This document shows positions 1-8,878 of a stretch of DNA of 64,000 bases, in pieces (the first letter of the stretch is position 1; every line of letters begins with the position of its first letter). The stretch covers positions 1 to 64,000 of the forward strand of contig JAZQUY010000013.1 of NCBI GenBank assembly GCA_045631525.1, given 5' to 3'. This DNA comes from SIG440 sp045631525 (GTDB lineage: Bacteria; Bacillota; Clostridia; Monoglobales; Monoglobaceae). The translations under genes and the position numbers were made by a program. The notes under the pieces are model-generated. The model was given only the letters and a program-made list of their open reading frames with translations, did not search any database and had not been told where the DNA came from.

Positions 1-923
1 CAGCCTATATCGGTGGGTGCAACGGTACAGCCTGTACCATTTCGGATCAGCTCTTTGGCGTGAAGGCAGGCGGCACAATGGCTCATGCATGGGTGCAGAT
101 GTTCGATACGGAATATGGGGCCTTCAGAACCTACTGTGAAATGTATCCCAACAATGCGACCCTTCTTGTGGATACCTATAATACGCTGAAGTCCGGCGTT
201 CCCAATGCCATCCGCGCGTTCAATGATGTACTCAAGCCTATGGGGATTACCAAGTGTGGTATTCGTTTGGATTCCGGCGATATGGCATACCTTTCTCAGA
301 AAGCCCGGAAGATGCTGGATGATGCTGGCTGGACGGAATGTGAGATCTCCGTTTCCAACTCTCTGGATGAGTATATCATTCAGGATGTTTTACGACAGGG
401 CGCCAAAATCGATATGTTCGGTGTTGGCGAACGGCTGATCACTGCAAGAAGCGAACCCGTGTTTGGCGGTGTTTACAAGCTGGTTGCTCTTGAAAAAGAT
501 GGTGATATTATTCCCAAAATCAAAGTCAGCGAAAATATTGCAAAAATTACAAATCCGTGCTTCAAAAAGGTATACAGACTTTTTGCCAATGATACGGGAA
601 AAGCTATTGCTGATGTGATTACTCTTGCTGAGGAAAAAATAGATACATCAAAGGAATACGAAATTTTTGACCCACAAAATACATGGAAGAGAAAGAATAT
701 TTCAGATTTCACAGCAGTGGAGCTCCAAGTGCCCATATTTGAAAAAGGAAAATGTGTTTATAAATCCCCGTCACTTCAGGAAATCCGAAAATATAGCGAA
801 GAACAGCTTGACAAAATTTGGGACGAGGTAAAGCGTTTTGAAAACCCGCATGAATATTATGTGGACTTGTCACAAAAGCTCTGGAACATCAAATATAAGC
901 TTCTGGCTGAATATAAAAACTAA
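1..923 (+). CDS. pncB: Nicotinate phosphoribosyltransferase, C-terminal part (5' end outside window)
   Basis: This enzyme makes nicotinate mononucleotide from nicotinate and PRPP in NAD salvage. The reading frame is open from base 3, so the gene enters from outside; the GTG at 60 is internal. About 307 residues are visible out of a usual 480 or so. Visible motifs are GGCNGT, the segment GTMAHAW holding the His that is phosphorylated in this family, RLDSGDM and GVGERL. A strong promoter follows, so the next gene (prs, which supplies PRPP) is transcribed separately, although the pairing makes metabolic sense. Confidence 0.93.
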   Translation, partial: AYIGGCNGTACTISDQLFGVKAGGTMAHAWVQMFDTEYGAFRTYCEMYPNNATLLVDTYNTLKSGVPNAIRAFNDVLKPMGITKCGIRLDSGDMAYLSQKARKMLDDAGWTECEISVSNSLDEYIIQDVLRQGAKIDMFGVGERLITARSEPVFGGVYKLVALEKDGDIIPKIKVSENIAKITNPCFKKVYRLFANDTGKAIADVITLAEEKIDTSKEYEIFDPQNTWKRKNISDFTAVELQVPIFEKGKCVYKSPSLQEIRKYSEEQLDKIWDEVKRFENPHEYYVDLSQKLWNIKYKLLAEYKN

Positions 924-950
924 AATTCGACATTTTGGCATCCGGGTTTA

Positions 951-979
951 TTGACATATGTACAAAATTAAAGTATAAT
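951..979 (+). promoter_or_regulatory. Sigma-A promoter for prs
   Basis: TTGACA (951-956), a 17-base spacer and TATAAT (974-979), a full consensus match 42 bases before the prs start. A Spo0A-box-like heptamer, TTCGACA (TGTCGAA on the other strand), lies at 926-932. A single heptamer may be chance. Confidence 0.8.
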
Positions 980-1020
980 AATTATCTAAACATAAAACAA
1001 TCAATCAAAGGAGAAAACAA

Positions 1021-2151
1021 ATGAAATCAACAATCGAATCCTACAACCTTGGCAGACTTGGTGTTATTGGAATGACAGGCTGTGAAGACTTTTGCTCAAA
1101 GGTGGACTATTATCTCAAAAAGTTCAATGACGACGAGATAGAAAATCATGGAACATTTTTACTTCCTCTTAAGATTTCCAGATTTGGAACAGGTGAAGCA
1201 AAGGCTACACTCTTACATTCTGCAAGAACATATGATGTTTATATCATAGTTGACTGCTTCAATTATGGCGAAACATATAAGCTTTATGGAACTGATATTC
1301 CTATGAGCCCTGATGACCATTATCAGGACCTCAAGCGTGCTATTTCTGCAATAGGCGGAAAGGCAAAGAGAATTACAGTTATTATGCCAATGCTTTATGA
1401 AGGACGTCAGCACAAGCGTTCATCAAGAGAATCCCTTGACTGTGCAGTGTCACTTCAGGAACTTGCAAACCTCGGTGTTGATAACATTATTACCTTTGAT
1501 GCTCATGACCCAAGGGTTCAGAATGCTATACCTTTCAAGGGTTTTGAGAACGTGATGCCTACATATCAGATGATTAAAGCTTGTATTAGATATGATAAGG
1601 ATATAATCCTAAATAAGGATAATACTATGATTATATCTCCTGACGAAGGTGCAATGTCAAGATGTATGTATTATTCTTCAGTTCTCGGAATGGAGCTTGG
1701 AATGTTCTACAAGCGCCGTGACTATTCAAGAGTGGTAAACGGCAAAAATCCTATTGTTGCACATGAATTTCTGGGCAGTGATATCGACGGCAAAAATGTT
1801 ATTGTTGTTGACGATATGATTTCATCAGGGGACTCTATGATTGATGTTTCAAGAGAACTTAAGAAAAGAAAAGCTTCAAGAGTTTTCATTTTCTCTACTT
1901 TTGGTTTGTTTACTGAAGGCTTTGACAGATTTGATAAAGCGTATGAAGAAGGTCTTATTGAGGGCGTGTTCACCACAAACCTCATTTATGCAAAGCCTGA
2001 GCTTCTCACAAAACCCTGGTATCATCAGGTTGATATGAGCAAGTATGTGGCACTTCTCATCGATGAGCTCAATGCTGAACATTCAATCAGCGAGCTCCTC
2101 AATCCAATAAAGAGAATCGAAAACATTCTCGAAAAATACAGAAACGAATAG
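1021..2151 (+). CDS. prs: Ribose-phosphate pyrophosphokinase, long form
   Basis: This enzyme converts ribose 5-phosphate and ATP to PRPP for nucleotide, His, Trp and NAD synthesis. The PRPP-binding loop VVDDMISSGDS lies near residues 262-272; a DAHDPRVQ segment matches the DLHA region and ISPDEGAMSR the SPD region of the family. At 376 residues it is about 60 longer than the classical enzyme, so it belongs to a longer subgroup whose regulation may differ (inference). The start is the ATG after AAAGGAG. A hairpin follows the gene. Confidence 0.92.
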   Translation: MKSTIESYNLGRLGVIGMTGCEDFCSKVDYYLKKFNDDEIENHGTFLLPLKISRFGTGEAKATLLHSARTYDVYIIVDCFNYGETYKLYGTDIPMSPDDHYQDLKRAISAIGGKAKRITVIMPMLYEGRQHKRSSRESLDCAVSLQELANLGVDNIITFDAHDPRVQNAIPFKGFENVMPTYQMIKACIRYDKDIILNKDNTMIISPDEGAMSRCMYYSSVLGMELGMFYKRRDYSRVVNGKNPIVAHEFLGSDIDGKNVIVVDDMISSGDSMIDVSRELKKRKASRVFIFSTFGLFTEGFDRFDKAYEEGLIEGVFTTNLIYAKPELLTKPWYHQVDMSKYVALLIDELNAEHSISELLNPIKRIENILEKYRNE

Positions 2152-2166
2152 ATTTGATTGTGTACG

Positions 2167-2206
2167 GCTGTTGCAGATAACGTTGTTGTTTGCAACAGCT
2201 TGTTTA
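2167..2206 (+). terminator. Possible terminator after prs
   Basis: Arms GCTGTTGCA (2167-2175) and TGCAACAGC (2191-2199) form a 9-bp hairpin followed by TTGTTT. The T-tract is imperfect, so it may be leaky. Confidence 0.5.
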
Positions 2207-2246
2207 AATAATTGATTGATAAATTCTTTTAAGGAATGGATGCTTT

Positions 2247-3065
2247 ATGATAAGACTACAAAAATATCTTGCTAATTCAGGTGTGGCATCAAGACGTGCT
2301 GCTGAAAAAATGATTGCCGAGGGCAGGGTCATGGTAAATGATGAAATTATTCGCGAGATGGGTGTTCAGATTGACGAAGACTATGACACAGTGAAGGTTG
2401 ACGGCGAAATAGTCAAAAATGATGAAAAAAAGTATTATATAATGCTCAACAAACCTGTTGGTTTTGTTACCACTGTTTCGGATGACAAGGGTCGTCCTAC
2501 AGTTATGGATTTGGTTTCGGATATTTCTGCAAGAATTTATCCTGTGGGCAGGCTTGACTATGACACCGAGGGACTTTTGCTCCTTACCAATGACGGTGAC
2601 CTTACTTTCAAAATAACACATCCAAAGCACGATATTGCAAAAACCTATGTGGCAGAAGTTACCGGAAACATCACTATGGACACAATTTTACAGCTGAGAC
2701 GTGGTGTTGTGGTTGACGGCGTAAAAACCAGTCCTGCAGAGGTTGAGGTTGTCGGTGCTACTCAATATGGAACAAAGGTTGAAATCACAATCCACGAGGG
2801 AAGAAACCGTCAGGTAAGAAAGATGTTTGAGGCTCTTGGATGCATTGTGAAAAAACTCAAGCGTACACAAGAGGCAGGGCTTGTTCTTGGACATCTTCCC
2901 TCAGGAAAATGGAGAAAGCTCAGTGAATCCGAAGTAAATATGCTGAAAAAAATCGAGGCGGCTGGCAGCAAAGGAAAGCCGTCATCGAGACCGAGGATTA
3001 AGGCATTTTCAAAGATAAATTGGAAGAGACGAACACAGAAAACAGGTAATAAAAATGGTAAATAG
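2247..3065 (+). CDS. rluB: Pseudouridine synthase, RluB/RsuA type
   Basis: This is a predicted 23S rRNA pseudouridine synthase acting during large-subunit assembly. An S4 RNA-binding domain occupies about residues 1-60 (RLQKYLANSGVASRRAAE), followed by the catalytic domain with GRLDYDTEGLLLLTNDG, whose first Asp is the nucleophile. A basic tail follows residue 235. It has 272 residues, a usual length. The RBS AAGGAATGG precedes the ATG. It overlaps the next gene by 11 bases and heads a long co-directional run. RluB rather than RsuA is likely, but motifs alone do not settle it. Confidence 0.88.
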   Translation: MIRLQKYLANSGVASRRAAEKMIAEGRVMVNDEIIREMGVQIDEDYDTVKVDGEIVKNDEKKYYIMLNKPVGFVTTVSDDKGRPTVMDLVSDISARIYPVGRLDYDTEGLLLLTNDGDLTFKITHPKHDIAKTYVAEVTGNITMDTILQLRRGVVVDGVKTSPAEVEVVGATQYGTKVEITIHEGRNRQVRKMFEALGCIVKKLKRTQEAGLVLGHLPSGKWRKLSESEVNMLKKIEAAGSKGKPSSRPRIKAFSKINWKRRTQKTGNKNGK

Positions 3066-4293
3066 CAAATTTGATGTAATTGTTGTTGGTGGCGGTGCGG
3101 CGGGAATGCTGGCGGCACTTACTGCGGCAAATCGCAACCTTGGCGTCCTTCTCATCGAGAAAAATCGCATTTTGGGTAAAAAAATGCTGATAACTGGCAA
3201 GGGACGCTGTAATATTACAAATGCTTGTGAGGACGTAGAGGAACTGATAAAGAATGTTACAAAAAACAGTTCCTTTCTTTATAGTGCGTTTTATGGGTTT
3301 ACCAATCAGGAAACCATAGATTTTTTCAACCAAATTGGTGTTGAAACAAAGGTTGAAAGGGGAAATCGAGTATTTCCCATTTCCGATAAGAGCACAAGTG
3401 TGGTGAATGCACTGGAGAAAGCGCTCAAAAGAAAAGGCGTAAAAATCCTTTGCGACAATGTCAATGGTATTGTGTCAGAAAATGATTGCATAAAAGGTGT
3501 TTTAACCGAAAAAAACGGCGAAATTGAAGCAAAGTCGGTGATAATTGCAACGGGCGGTGTTTCATATCCTGCAACCGGCTCTACGGGTGACGGCTATGAA
3601 TTTGCAAAAAGTCTTGGACACACAGTGACCGACATAATTCCGTCACTTGTTCCCGTTGAGGTTGAGGAAAGGTGGCCCTATGACCTTATGGGACTTTCTC
3701 TCAAAAATGTTGAGATAACAGTTCTCAACGAAAAGGGAAAAAAGATCTATGACGATTTTGGCGAGCTTATGTTTGCGCATTTTGGACTCAGCGGTCCGAT
3801 AGTTTTGAGCGCATCTGCTCATATGAGACCTATGGAAAGCGGAAAGTATAAAATTGTGATTGATTTAAAGCCTGCCCTTGATGAAAAACAGCTTGATGCA
3901 AGGCTTCTTCGGGATTTTGCCAAGTATATGAATAAAGATTTTGTCAACAGCCTTTCGGATTTGCTTCCCAGTGGGCTTATACCGCCCGTGGTGGAGCTTT
4001 CAGGAATTGACCCGCACAAAAAGGTGAATTCTGTTACAAAAGAAGAACGGCAGAGGCTGATAAAACTGATTAAAGGAATAACCCTTACAGTAAAAGATTT
4101 TTGCCCCATAGAACAGGCAATAATCACATCGGGTGGCGTTTCGGTCAAAGAAATTGACCCGTCTACTATGGAATCAAAGAAAATAAAAGGACTTTTCTTT
4201 GCCGGTGAAATTATTGATGTTGATGCATATACCGGCGGTTTTAATTTGCAAATTGCGTTTTCTACCGGAGTCCTTGCGGGACGAAATGCCTGA
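3055..4293 (+). CDS. NAD(P)/FAD-dependent oxidoreductase, HI0933/BaiN family
   Basis: This is a cytosolic flavoprotein of the HI0933-like family. An N-terminal dinucleotide fold is visible as VIVVGGGAAGMLAALTAA, followed by the family signature GKGRCNITNA, and a C-terminal FAD-contact segment (FFAGEIIDVDAYTGGFNLQ). It has 412 residues, typical of the family. Some relatives reduce bile acid intermediates (BaiN), but most have no known substrate, and the position in a housekeeping operon argues for a general role. Translation is probably coupled to rluB. Confidence 0.85.
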   Translation: MVNSKFDVIVVGGGAAGMLAALTAANRNLGVLLIEKNRILGKKMLITGKGRCNITNACEDVEELIKNVTKNSSFLYSAFYGFTNQETIDFFNQIGVETKVERGNRVFPISDKSTSVVNALEKALKRKGVKILCDNVNGIVSENDCIKGVLTEKNGEIEAKSVIIATGGVSYPATGSTGDGYEFAKSLGHTVTDIIPSLVPVEVEERWPYDLMGLSLKNVEITVLNEKGKKIYDDFGELMFAHFGLSGPIVLSASAHMRPMESGKYKIVIDLKPALDEKQLDARLLRDFAKYMNKDFVNSLSDLLPSGLIPPVVELSGIDPHKKVNSVTKEERQRLIKLIKGITLTVKDFCPIEQAIITSGGVSVKEIDPSTMESKKIKGLFFAGEIIDVDAYTGGFNLQIAFSTGVLAGRNA

Positions 4294-4313
4294 ATTTTGG
4301 GAGGTTGTGACTT

Positions 4314-4856
4314 TTGATTTTTGAAGAAAAAACCATTGAATCAAAAAAACTGTTTGAAGGAAAAATAATTGATTTGCGTGTTGAAACAGTTCAATTCCCT
4401 GACGGGAAAACTGCTTATCGTGAACTTGTTGACCACCCAGGCGGTGTTGGGGTTCTTGCGCTGACACAGGATGGGAAAATTCCATTGGTGAGACAATTCA
4501 GAAAACCAATAGAAAAAGCGATTTGGGAAATTCCTGCGGGAAAGCTCGACAAAAATGAAGCTCCCGAAAAATGCGGCGTACGAGAACTCAAGGAGGAAAC
4601 GGGATACGCCGCAAAAGAAGTTATTTCACTTGGGTTTCTTTATCCATCACCTGGCTTTGCAAATGAGGTAACACACATCTTTTTTGCCCGTGACCTTGAA
4701 AAAGGTAAGGTTTGTCCTGACGAAGATGAATTTTTGGATATTAAGGAATTTTCGGTGGATGACGTGCGAAAAATGATTTTGAATAATGAAATAAATGATG
4801 CAAAATCGGTAATCGCATTTTTAAAATGTGATGCAATGAATTTGTTTGAGAGGTGA
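4314..4856 (+). CDS. NUDIX hydrolase, ADP-ribose pyrophosphatase type
   Basis: It probably hydrolyses ADP-ribose to AMP and ribose 5-phosphate. The Nudix box is present around residues 76-98, with the core RELKEETGY and an upstream Gly. The preceding PLVRQFRKP and WEIPAGKL segments are typical of the ADP-ribose pyrophosphatase branch (NudF). It starts at TTG after a good GGGAGG site. It has 180 residues, the expected length, and sits 20 bases after the BaiN-like gene. Substrate preference is inferred from the family only. Confidence 0.87.
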   Translation: MIFEEKTIESKKLFEGKIIDLRVETVQFPDGKTAYRELVDHPGGVGVLALTQDGKIPLVRQFRKPIEKAIWEIPAGKLDKNEAPEKCGVRELKEETGYAAKEVISLGFLYPSPGFANEVTHIFFARDLEKGKVCPDEDEFLDIKEFSVDDVRKMILNNEINDAKSVIAFLKCDAMNLFER

Positions 4857-4862
4857 TTTGCT

Positions 4863-5249
4863 GTGGAAAAGAACAAGGTAAAAGTTTTGATTGACGGGGC
4901 GGAATATACTCTTGTTACCGCTGAAACGGCAGAGTATGTTCAGCGTGTGGCTGTTCGTGTGGACAAAAAGATAAAGGAAATAAGACAAGAAAATCCTCAG
5001 CTTACAAATGTTATGATTGCTATGCTTGCAGCCATAAATTTGTCGGATGAGTACATAAAACTTGAGGATGCAATGGATAATCTGAGAAAGCAAGTGTCAG
5101 ATTATGCAAGCAGTGAGGGAAAGCTTCTTGCAGCGCTTGATGAACGCTCACAAAAGGCGGCACAGCTTGAAAAAGAGGTGCAAAACTTAAAGATTGAGCT
5201 TGCAAGATGCGGAACACATGGCAGTGGACAAAATTATAGAAAATATTAA
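4863..5249 (+). CDS. zapA: Cell division protein ZapA
   Basis: ZapA bundles FtsZ filaments at the division site. The N-terminal part (KVKVLIDGAEYTLVTAETAEYVQRVA) gives the ZapA head and residues 60-115 the helical tail predicted to form the coiled coil. The start is GTG at 4863 after AGAGGTG, only 6 bases past the NUDIX stop, so the two are co-translated. In Clostridia zapA is often followed by a U32 peptidase gene, as here. Confidence 0.85.
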   Translation: MEKNKVKVLIDGAEYTLVTAETAEYVQRVAVRVDKKIKEIRQENPQLTNVMIAMLAAINLSDEYIKLEDAMDNLRKQVSDYASSEGKLLAALDERSQKAAQLEKEVQNLKIELARCGTHGSGQNYRKY

Positions 5250-5267
5250 AAAAGGAATTGAACGTTT

Positions 5268-7355
5268 ATGAGAAAGGTGGAGCTTCTTGCCCCGGCAGGA
5301 AATTTTGAATGTCTTGTTGCCGCTGTTCAAAGCGGTGCAGATGCGGTATATTTTTCTGGCAAAAGTTTTGGCGCAAGAAACTTAGCCGATAATTTCGACT
5401 GTGCTGAACTGAAAAAAGCTGTTGATTACTGTCATCTTCGTGGCGTACGTGCTTATGTCACCGTGAACACACTTGTTCTTGATGCTGAAATGAACGAGCT
5501 TTGTGACTATTTGAGGTTTTTGTCAGTGGCAGGCGTTGATGCAATAATAGTTCAGGATATGGGTGTTGTGGAACTGGCAAAAAAGATTGTACCGGACTTA
5601 CCAATTCACGCAAGCACCCAGATGACCATTCACAATATTGAGGGTGTTAAATTTCTTGAGAAACAGGGTATAAAGAGAGTTGTTTTGTCAAGAGAACTTT
5701 CCGCCCGTGAAATAAGAGAAATTTCTGAAAATACCAGTGCTGAGCTTGAGGTGTTTATTCACGGTGCACTTTGTATGAGCTATTCGGGACAATGCCTTTT
5801 CAGCAGCATGATTGGCGGCAGAAGTGGAAATAGAGGCAAGTGTGCACAGCCATGCCGTCTTCCGTATAGCATAAACGATTGCCGTGATAAAGCGTTTTTC
5901 TTAAGCCTTAAGGACCTTATGGGAATAAACTATCTGGGTGAACTATCTCGTGCTGGTGTTTTATCATTTAAGATTGAGGGACGAATGAAAGGGGCGGCAT
6001 ACGTTGCGGCGGTTGTAGGTGTTTATCGCAAATACATCGATAATCCTGACAGCGTCACAGCCGATGACATAAAAATTCTTGAAAGTATTTTTAATCGTGG
6101 GGGATATACTGATGGCTATCTTTCAGAAAATCAGGGGAAGGATATGTTTGCCCCACACAAGCCTGATAATCCATACCTGAAAGAAACTTCTGCGCTTGAA
6201 AAAGAGCTTCTTGCAAGAATAAAAAATGAAAACTGTAAAATGAAAATTTCGGGAAAGGCTATTTTTAAGAACGAAACACCTCCAACTCTGTGCTTGAATT
6301 GCGGGGATATGGTGGTTGAGTATAAGCATAACATGATTCCTGAAAAGGCGATGAATACAGCACTCGATGTAAGCACTGTAATAGCTCAGCTTTCAAAAAC
6401 CGGAGGCACGCCCTTTGAGTTCAGTGAAATCTTGGCAGAGGTTGAGGATGGTTTGTTTTTGTCAGCAGGGGAGCTTAACAAAATTCGAAGAGAAGCCCTC
6501 AAAATGCTTGAGGAAAAAATCATACATTCATTTGAACGAACAGAAGAAAGAAAAGAATATAATGACCAAATTTCAAACTCTGGTGTTAATTCAAAAGAAT
6601 TTGTTTGTGAAATAACAAAAGATGAACAACTTGAAGCGGTTAAGGATTTGACGTTTGACAAATTCTATATTCCCATTGGCATAATAGAGCGAAACAGGAA
6701 TATGGCAGATACAAAAAAAGAAAAAACAGTGATTGTTCTGCCTGCAATTCTGAAAAATGATGAATATGCAAGCTACACAAAAAGAGCAAAAACCTTGCTT
6801 GATAAAGGGTATCACGGGGTTCTTATACACAATGTTTCGCTTATAAATGAATTTTCGGGATATAATATTTATGGCGGTTTCAGGCTCAACGTGGCAAATT
6901 CCCATTCCCTTGAGTTTTTAAGGCAAGCGGGAATTAAAGCCGTTGAACTTTCACCGGAACTGAATTTTAGGCAGATTGAAAAAATGGCAAAGCCACTCAC
7001 TGCTGGTATTGTGGTTTATGGACGGTTGCCCGTTGTGGTTTCTGAAAATTGCCTCATAAGAAATGGAGTCAAATGTCCGTGCAGTGGCGAAAATTCAATT
7101 ACTGACCGTTTGGGGATCACGTTTCCTGTTATCAAGGACGGGGATATTTGCCGAAGCGTTATCTTAAACAGCAAAAAGACGGTGCTTCTTGGCGATATGG
7201 ATAAAATAAAAAATATAAATGTCGGTTTTGTCAGACTGTATTTTACTGACGAAAGCCCCGATGCGTGCAAGGAAATTTCACTTGCATTCCTTGAGGGTGG
7301 TGAATACACCACGGAAGACTTCACCAGAGGACATTTTAACAAGGGGTTTAAATGA
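5268..7355 (+). CDS. U32 family peptidase, long form
   Basis: This belongs to the collagenase-like U32 family, which includes RlhA-type proteins that modify 23S rRNA through prephenate-dependent hydroxylation. The signature EVFIHGALCMSYSGQC is followed by a GGRSGNRGKCAQPCR segment carrying the conserved cysteines. The C-terminal half (residues 380-695) is the extra domain of the long form, with further Cys residues (CLIRNGVKCPC). It starts at ATG. The stop overlaps the next start by 4 bases. Actual protease activity is doubtful for the family. Confidence 0.85.
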   Translation: MRKVELLAPAGNFECLVAAVQSGADAVYFSGKSFGARNLADNFDCAELKKAVDYCHLRGVRAYVTVNTLVLDAEMNELCDYLRFLSVAGVDAIIVQDMGVVELAKKIVPDLPIHASTQMTIHNIEGVKFLEKQGIKRVVLSRELSAREIREISENTSAELEVFIHGALCMSYSGQCLFSSMIGGRSGNRGKCAQPCRLPYSINDCRDKAFFLSLKDLMGINYLGELSRAGVLSFKIEGRMKGAAYVAAVVGVYRKYIDNPDSVTADDIKILESIFNRGGYTDGYLSENQGKDMFAPHKPDNPYLKETSALEKELLARIKNENCKMKISGKAIFKNETPPTLCLNCGDMVVEYKHNMIPEKAMNTALDVSTVIAQLSKTGGTPFEFSEILAEVEDGLFLSAGELNKIRREALKMLEEKIIHSFERTEERKEYNDQISNSGVNSKEFVCEITKDEQLEAVKDLTFDKFYIPIGIIERNRNMADTKKEKTVIVLPAILKNDEYASYTKRAKTLLDKGYHGVLIHNVSLINEFSGYNIYGGFRLNVANSHSLEFLRQAGIKAVELSPELNFRQIEKMAKPLTAGIVVYGRLPVVVSENCLIRNGVKCPCSGENSITDRLGITFPVIKDGDICRSVILNSKKTVLLGDMDKIKNINVGFVRLYFTDESPDACKEISLAFLEGGEYTTEDFTRGHFNKGFK

Positions 7356-7735
7356 TGATAACTGCTTTGGATAAGGTTATAATTGGTTCAGTGGTTTTGC
7401 TGGCTCTTTTGGTCTATATTTTATTTGGGGCGTTTATTTTTGTGGGAAGTGCAGAAGCGGTGGAAATTTTTGTGGACGGGAATGAATATGCTGTTTATAA
7501 TTTTGCAGAAATTTCAGGCACAAAAACACTTGAAATAGAAAGTGAAAATGGCAAAAACACCCTTGAAATAACACGTAGAGGTGCAAAAATGACAGAAGCA
7601 TCCTGCCCTGATAAGCTTGATGTGAAATCAGGAGAAATAACAAAAGCGGGGCAGATGATTGTTTGCTCACCGAATCGGGTTATAGTGAAAATAACAGGAA
7701 ATAAGGACAAAAGGGTTGACAAGGTGACATACTGA
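7352..7735 (+). CDS. NusG domain II-containing membrane-anchored protein
   Basis: This 127-residue protein has an N-terminal membrane segment (about residues 8-32) and an extracytoplasmic domain like NusG domain II, recognisable by ASCPDKLDVKSGEI and the terminal IVCSPNRVIVKI. Such proteins usually sit directly before a Gx transporter gene, as here, and occur near FMN-dependent electron-transport genes. Its function is unknown. It overlaps both neighbours (4 bases and 1 base), so it belongs to one translational unit. Confidence 0.8.
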   Translation: MMITALDKVIIGSVVLLALLVYILFGAFIFVGSAEAVEIFVDGNEYAVYNFAEISGTKTLEIESENGKNTLEITRRGAKMTEASCPDKLDVKSGEITKAGQMIVCSPNRVIVKITGNKDKRVDKVTY

Positions 7736-8256
7736 TGAAAAAGAAAAAATATTCAGCAAAAAATATATGCATTATGGCGGTTCTCACAGCTGTGGGAATT
7801 GTACTTCAGTATGTGGAAAATAGAATTTTGATTTCGCCTGTTCCAGGGGGAAAGCTTGGGCTTGCAAATATTGTGACCATTTTGAATATATTTCTTTTCG
7901 GAGGAAAGAACGCTATGGTTATTTCTCTCCTCAGGGCATTCTTGGGAACGCTGTTGTCGGGAGGAGTGACCGCTTTGCCTTACAGTATGACGGGGACATT
8001 TTTCTCTGTTTTGAGTATGATATTGGCTAAAACGCATTTTTATCCAAAGGTGAGCGTTGTGGGGTTGAGTGTTGTTGGTGCATCGCTATATAATTTTGCA
8101 CAGATTTTGGTGGCAAGTTTGATTTTTTATACGTCGTATATGTTTTCCTATTTGCCACAGATGTTGATTGTTGCGGCTGTGAGTGGTACAGTTACCGGGG
8201 TGGGGGCGAAGATTTTAGGCGATAGAATATTGAAAGACGGTGGTATTTATGAGTGA
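7735..8256 (+). CDS. Gx transporter family membrane protein
   Basis: This 173-residue protein, with five to six predicted membrane helices, belongs to the Gx_transp family (older name: heptaprenyl diphosphate synthase component I). The N-terminus (KKYSAKNICIMAVLTAVG) and the Gly-rich LISPVPGGKLGLANIVTI stretch are typical and resemble ECF-type S components, so substrate uptake is likely but the substrate is not known. The ATG overlaps the TGA of the NusG-II gene. Confidence 0.78.
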   Translation: MKKKKYSAKNICIMAVLTAVGIVLQYVENRILISPVPGGKLGLANIVTILNIFLFGGKNAMVISLLRAFLGTLLSGGVTALPYSMTGTFFSVLSMILAKTHFYPKVSVVGLSVVGASLYNFAQILVASLIFYTSYMFSYLPQMLIVAAVSGTVTGVGAKILGDRILKDGGIYE

Positions 8257-8836
8257 TTTGATTCTTGCATCAGGCTCTCCACGAAGACAAGAACTTTTAA
8301 GTATGCTTGGACTTCGGTTTGAGGTTATTGTGGACAAAACACCTGAGCCTGACATCTGCTTTGCGAGTATTGAAGAGGATGTGTGTGCTCTTGCTCGTTT
8401 TAAAGGTAAAAATGTCATCAAAAAACTGGACAAAAGTATAGGTAAAACTATCATTGCAGCAGATACCGTTGTCGCAATCAACGGGAAAGTTTTGGGAAAG
8501 CCAGAGGATGAAGATGATGCCTTCCGTATGCTCAGTGATTTAAGCGGAAATATGCATGAGGTTTTCACAGGGGTTTTTGTGGAAAACACAGAGACCGGGA
8601 AAGAAATTTCTTTTTGCGAAAAAACCGAAGTATTCTTCAAAAAACTTGACATAAACGAAATAAAAGATTATATTAGAACTAAGGAGCCTATGGACAAAGC
8701 AGGAAGCTATGGAATACAAAATTTGGGTTCGATTTTCGTGGAAAAAATAAACGGCGATTATTTCAATGTGGTTGGGTTGCCGGTTTCAAAGCTTGCCGAA
8801 GTTCTAAAGGATAACTTTGGTATAAGAATATTTTAA
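8249..8836 (+). CDS. maf: Maf family nucleotide pyrophosphatase
   Basis: This is a house-cleaning pyrophosphatase acting on dTTP/UTP or modified nucleotides. The start motif LILASGSPRRQELL and the TIIAADTVVAING segment with the catalytic Asp are clear, as is the KAGSYGIQ region near the C-terminus. ATG at 8249 is preferred over GTG at 8240 because it puts the first residues (MSDLILASG) in family register. It overlaps the transporter gene end by 8 bases. mreB follows, the common maf-mreBCD order. Confidence 0.9.
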   Translation: MSDLILASGSPRRQELLSMLGLRFEVIVDKTPEPDICFASIEEDVCALARFKGKNVIKKLDKSIGKTIIAADTVVAINGKVLGKPEDEDDAFRMLSDLSGNMHEVFTGVFVENTETGKEISFCEKTEVFFKKLDINEIKDYIRTKEPMDKAGSYGIQNLGSIFVEKINGDYFNVVGLPVSKLAEVLKDNFGIRIF

Positions 8837-8878
8837 GAAGTATTTTGAAAATTTACATACATAAGGAGTGTTTTTGTT

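Noticed and set aside
1213..2082. Antisense ORFs within prs
   Set aside because: They have no RBS and no recognisable protein pattern; typical reverse-frame shadows, as for many others across the window.
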